This document shows, in pieces, positions 61,762 to 64,000 of a DNA stretch of 64,000 nt. The DNA comes from Aureliella sp046290675 (lineage in GTDB: Bacteria; Planctomycetota; Planctomycetia; Pirellulales; Pirellulaceae). The first letter of the stretch is position 1; each line of letters opens with the position of its first letter. Below the pieces are notes generated by a model. The model saw nothing but the letters and a program-made list of their open reading frames with translations, was not told the origin of the DNA and did not search any database. The position numbers were made by a program, and so were the translations under genes. Location of the stretch: assembly GCA_046290675.1 (NCBI GenBank), contig JBKAHA010000008.1:186001-250000 (forward strand), written 5' to 3'.

Positions 61762-64000
61762 ATCCAGTTGACTCGTTTCGGTTTATTCGGCAATTCAGCT
61801 TGAGCTCGCCCACGTGATTTGGAAGCTCGCTGTTCACACTCCCATTGCCAATCGGTCAGCCAGTATGCTTTTTGGTTGTCGACCACACGCAAACGTTTGT
61901 TGTGCATTTTAGCCAAGTGTTCGATACGGCTGCGGTTGCTGTAGGTCATGACTAGGTAGTCTTCTTCGACCGTCAAGGATTTGACGAACCAGAGCGAAGC
62001 ATCGATCTTGAGCTCCGCGATTTGAAGCAGCATTTTCACTGGCTTAGGCAGTTTCCCGAATCGATCGGCTAGCTCGTCGCGGATGTCGTCGAGATCTTTG
62101 ATGTGTTCAACGCGACTGAGTCGACGATAGATATCGATGCGGTCCCGCAAAACGGGTACGTACTTCTCTGGCAAGAATGCCTGTACGGGGATATCGATTT
62201 CGACGTCGATGGTCATCTCGGGTGCTTGGTGCGTCAGCTCTCGCACGGCGCTGCCAAGAAGTTGGCAATAGAGTTCGTAGCCGATGGCCGCAATGTGACC
62301 ACTCTGTTGCGTGCCAAGCAGGTTACCCGCACCGCGAATTTCTAAGTCACGCATAGCAATGCCGAAGCCCGCGCCGATCTCGCTATACTCCTCGATCGCG
62401 TGGAGACGTCTGGCCGCGTCAGGCGACAGGTGCTTATGGCGCTCGACCAGCAAATAGCAATACGCTTGATTCTTGTAGCGACCGACACGGCCCCGCAACT
62501 GATGCAATTCGGCCAGGCCATACCGGTAGGCTTCGTCGATAAAAATCGTATTGGCGTTCGGGATGTCGAGGCCACTCTCGATGATGGTTGTAGCCAGTAA
62601 GATGTCATACTTGTGATCGATGAAGTCAACCATGACTTGCTCGAGCTCGCCTTCGGCCATTTGTCCGTGACCGACAATGATTCTGGCTTCGGGCACGATA
62701 TTGCGCAGTTTGGCGCTAACTTCTTCAATGTCCTGCACGCGATTGTGGACAAAGTAGACTTGGCCGCCGCGGTTTAATTCACGCAAAATTGCGTTTCGAA
62801 TGATGTCTTCGTCGAAGCGGACGGTCCGGGTTTCGACGCTCATGCGATCTTCGGGGGCCGTTTCCAAGTTGGAGATGTCTCGCACTCCAACTAGGGACAT
62901 ATGCAGCGTTCTCGGTATCGGCGTCGCGGAGAGCGTGAGGACATCGACGTTTGCACGCAGTTGTTTAAGCCTCTCTTTGATCTCAACGCCAAAGCGTTGC
63001 TCTTCGTCGATGATGAGCAACCCAAGGTTATAAAATTTCATGTCCTTTGAGGCGACACGGTGCGTTCCAACAACGATGTCGACTCGCCCGCTTTTGATGC
63101 CTTCGCGCGTTGCCTTCTGTTCCTTGGTCGTGCAGAAACGGCTCAGTTTCTCAATGTCGAATGGGAACTCGGCCATTCGTTGGCGGAACGTTTTATAGTG
63201 CTGTTCGGCCAGCACCGTCGTGGGAACGAGCACGGCAACCTGGTAGCCGCTATCGATGGCCTTGAAAGCGGCTCGCATCGCAACTTCGGTTTTTCCGAAG
63301 CCGACATCACCGCAGATCAATCGGTCCATTGGACGCGAGGTCATCATGTCCGATTTGACCGCGTCGATTGCCGTTAGTTGGTCTGGAGTTTCAACATAAG
63401 AAAAGGACGCGTCAAACTGACTCTGCCACATACTGTCCGCTGCGAAGGCGACGCCCGGCTGACTATTGCGGCGTGCTTGAAGGTCGAGCAACTCGACCGC
63501 CATATCCTTGACGGCACGTTCGGCGGCCTTGCGCTGCTTGGCCCAAGACTGACCGCCGATCTTGGCAAGTTTAGGTCGGCTTCTGGTGCCGCCGACATAC
63601 CGCTGAACCAGTTCAATTTTCGAGCTAGGCACAAAGATCTTCGTGCCGCCGTCGAACTCGATGGCCAAGTGCTCGAATTTTTGTCCGTGCTTCTCGAGCA
63701 ACTCCGTCCCTCGGTAGACACCAATACCGTGCGAAAGGTGGACGACTAGATCACCCTGGCGAAGATCCAGGAAGCTGTCGATGGGTTTGCTCTTGGCCCG
63801 CTTGGCCACACGTCGAACGTGGGAACGCCTTAGCAACTGCCCCGCAGTGAGGACGAATGGACCGTCGGGTTGAACTTCGAAGCCCGCTTGCAAACCGCTA
63901 ATCACAATGTTCAATTGCCCTGAGCGTGCTGCAGCGCTCGAGGCGAGCAGCTCTTGCAGTCTTTCTTTTTCCCCTTCGTTCATCGCTACGACAACAACGC
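61728..64000 (-). CDS. mfd: Transcription-repair coupling factor Mfd (partial, runs off right edge)
   Basis: The minus-strand frame is open to the right edge, where it reads VVVVAMNEGEKERLQELL, so the N-terminal part lies beyond the window. What is seen runs from the end of the UvrB-like region (FEVQPDGPFVLTAGQLLRR), through the CarD-like RNAP-interacting domain (GDLVVHLSHGIGVYRG), the helicase motifs GDVGFGKTEVA, DEEQRFGVE, LSATPIPRTL and LRGRVGRYKNQAYCYLL, to the C-terminal domain. Mfd pushes stalled RNA polymerase off lesions and recruits UvrA. It is about two thirds of a normal Mfd. Confidence 0.95.
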   Translation of the reverse strand, partial: VVVVAMNEGEKERLQELLASSAAARSGQLNIVISGLQAGFEVQPDGPFVLTAGQLLRRSHVRRVAKRAKSKPIDSFLDLRQGDLVVHLSHGIGVYRGTELLEKHGQKFEHLAIEFDGGTKIFVPSSKIELVQRYVGGTRSRPKLAKIGGQSWAKQRKAAERAVKDMAVELLDLQARRNSQPGVAFAADSMWQSQFDASFSYVETPDQLTAIDAVKSDMMTSRPMDRLICGDVGFGKTEVAMRAAFKAIDSGYQVAVLVPTTVLAEQHYKTFRQRMAEFPFDIEKLSRFCTTKEQKATREGIKSGRVDIVVGTHRVASKDMKFYNLGLLIIDEEQRFGVEIKERLKQLRANVDVLTLSATPIPRTLHMSLVGVRDISNLETAPEDRMSVETRTVRFDEDIIRNAILRELNRGGQVYFVHNRVQDIEEVSAKLRNIVPEARIIVGHGQMAEGELEQVMVDFIDHKYDILLATTIIESGLDIPNANTIFIDEAYRYGLAELHQLRGRVGRYKNQAYCYLLVERHKHLSPDAARRLHAIEEYSEIGAGFGIAMRDLEIRGAGNLLGTQQSGHIAAIGYELYCQLLGSAVRELTHQAPEMTIDVEIDIPVQAFLPEKYVPVLRDRIDIYRRLSRVEHIKDLDDIRDELADRFGKLPKPVKMLLQIAELKIDASLWFVKSLTVEEDYLVMTYSNRSRIEHLAKMHNKRLRVVDNQKAYWLTDWQWECEQRASKSRGRAQAELPNKPKRVNWIHEARLAFRSA

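Overview
The window looks like chromosomal DNA of a planctomycete, most likely of the Pirellulaceae (Rhodopirellula-like), at moderate GC. I infer this from the gene content: a DUF1559 prepilin-type protein, ECF sigma factors next to serine/threonine kinases that carry large extracytoplasmic parts, a secreted heme peroxidase starting with the LERRELLAAD-type N-terminus and dockerin-like repeats, many secreted proteins of unknown function, and sparse Shine-Dalgarno signals. No rRNA, tRNA, phage, transposase or CRISPR array was seen.

Layout. 1-5 kb: a TPR lipoprotein running off the left edge, recO, a single-domain response regulator, a ferric-reductase-like membrane protein, moaB and trmB. 5-13 kb: a sugar isomerase-like TIM barrel, a CBS-domain ClC protein, a polytopic membrane protein, a secreted HEXXH peptidase and a small membrane protein. 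13-18 kb: asnB-type asparagine synthetase, glgC, hemP and a nitroreductase. 18-25 kb: a Gly-rich secreted protein, a Ser/Thr kinase with an extracellular beta-helix, a secreted protein, and an ECF sigma factor translationally coupled to a membrane protein. 25-33 kb: a small membrane protein, an OPT transporter, a zinc-ribbon membrane protein, a Thr/Ser dehydratase, a YunC-like protein, and a DUF1559 gene with a small partner behind a palindromic operator region. 33-45 kb: a TolC-like protein, speA, a YHYH protein, an ECF sigma factor overlapping a TPR kinase, and the peroxidase. 45-58 kb: a long minus-strand cluster of outer membrane lipoprotein, small Cys/His-rich protein, His-rich adaptor, heavy-metal RND pump, FMN-binding protein, GH62-like protein and a NapH-NapG-like polyferredoxin. 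58-64 kb: an ABC-2 exporter, a DUF2141 lipoprotein, a lipase-like hydrolase and mfd (runs off the right edge).

The most unusual parts are: (1) the 45-50 kb module, in which an FMN-binding TPR protein, a GH62-like protein and a fused polyferredoxin with an internal Tat-type motif are joined by 4-base overlaps, directly behind a metal RND pump; (2) a family of about 145-175 bp MITE-like elements with related inverted ends (four copies, two in tandem); (3) a promoter overlaid by three TGTAG/CTACA palindromes in front of the DUF1559 gene; (4) a Fur-box-like palindrome between hemP and the nitroreductase gene. All functional statements rest on reading motifs by eye; no database search was run.
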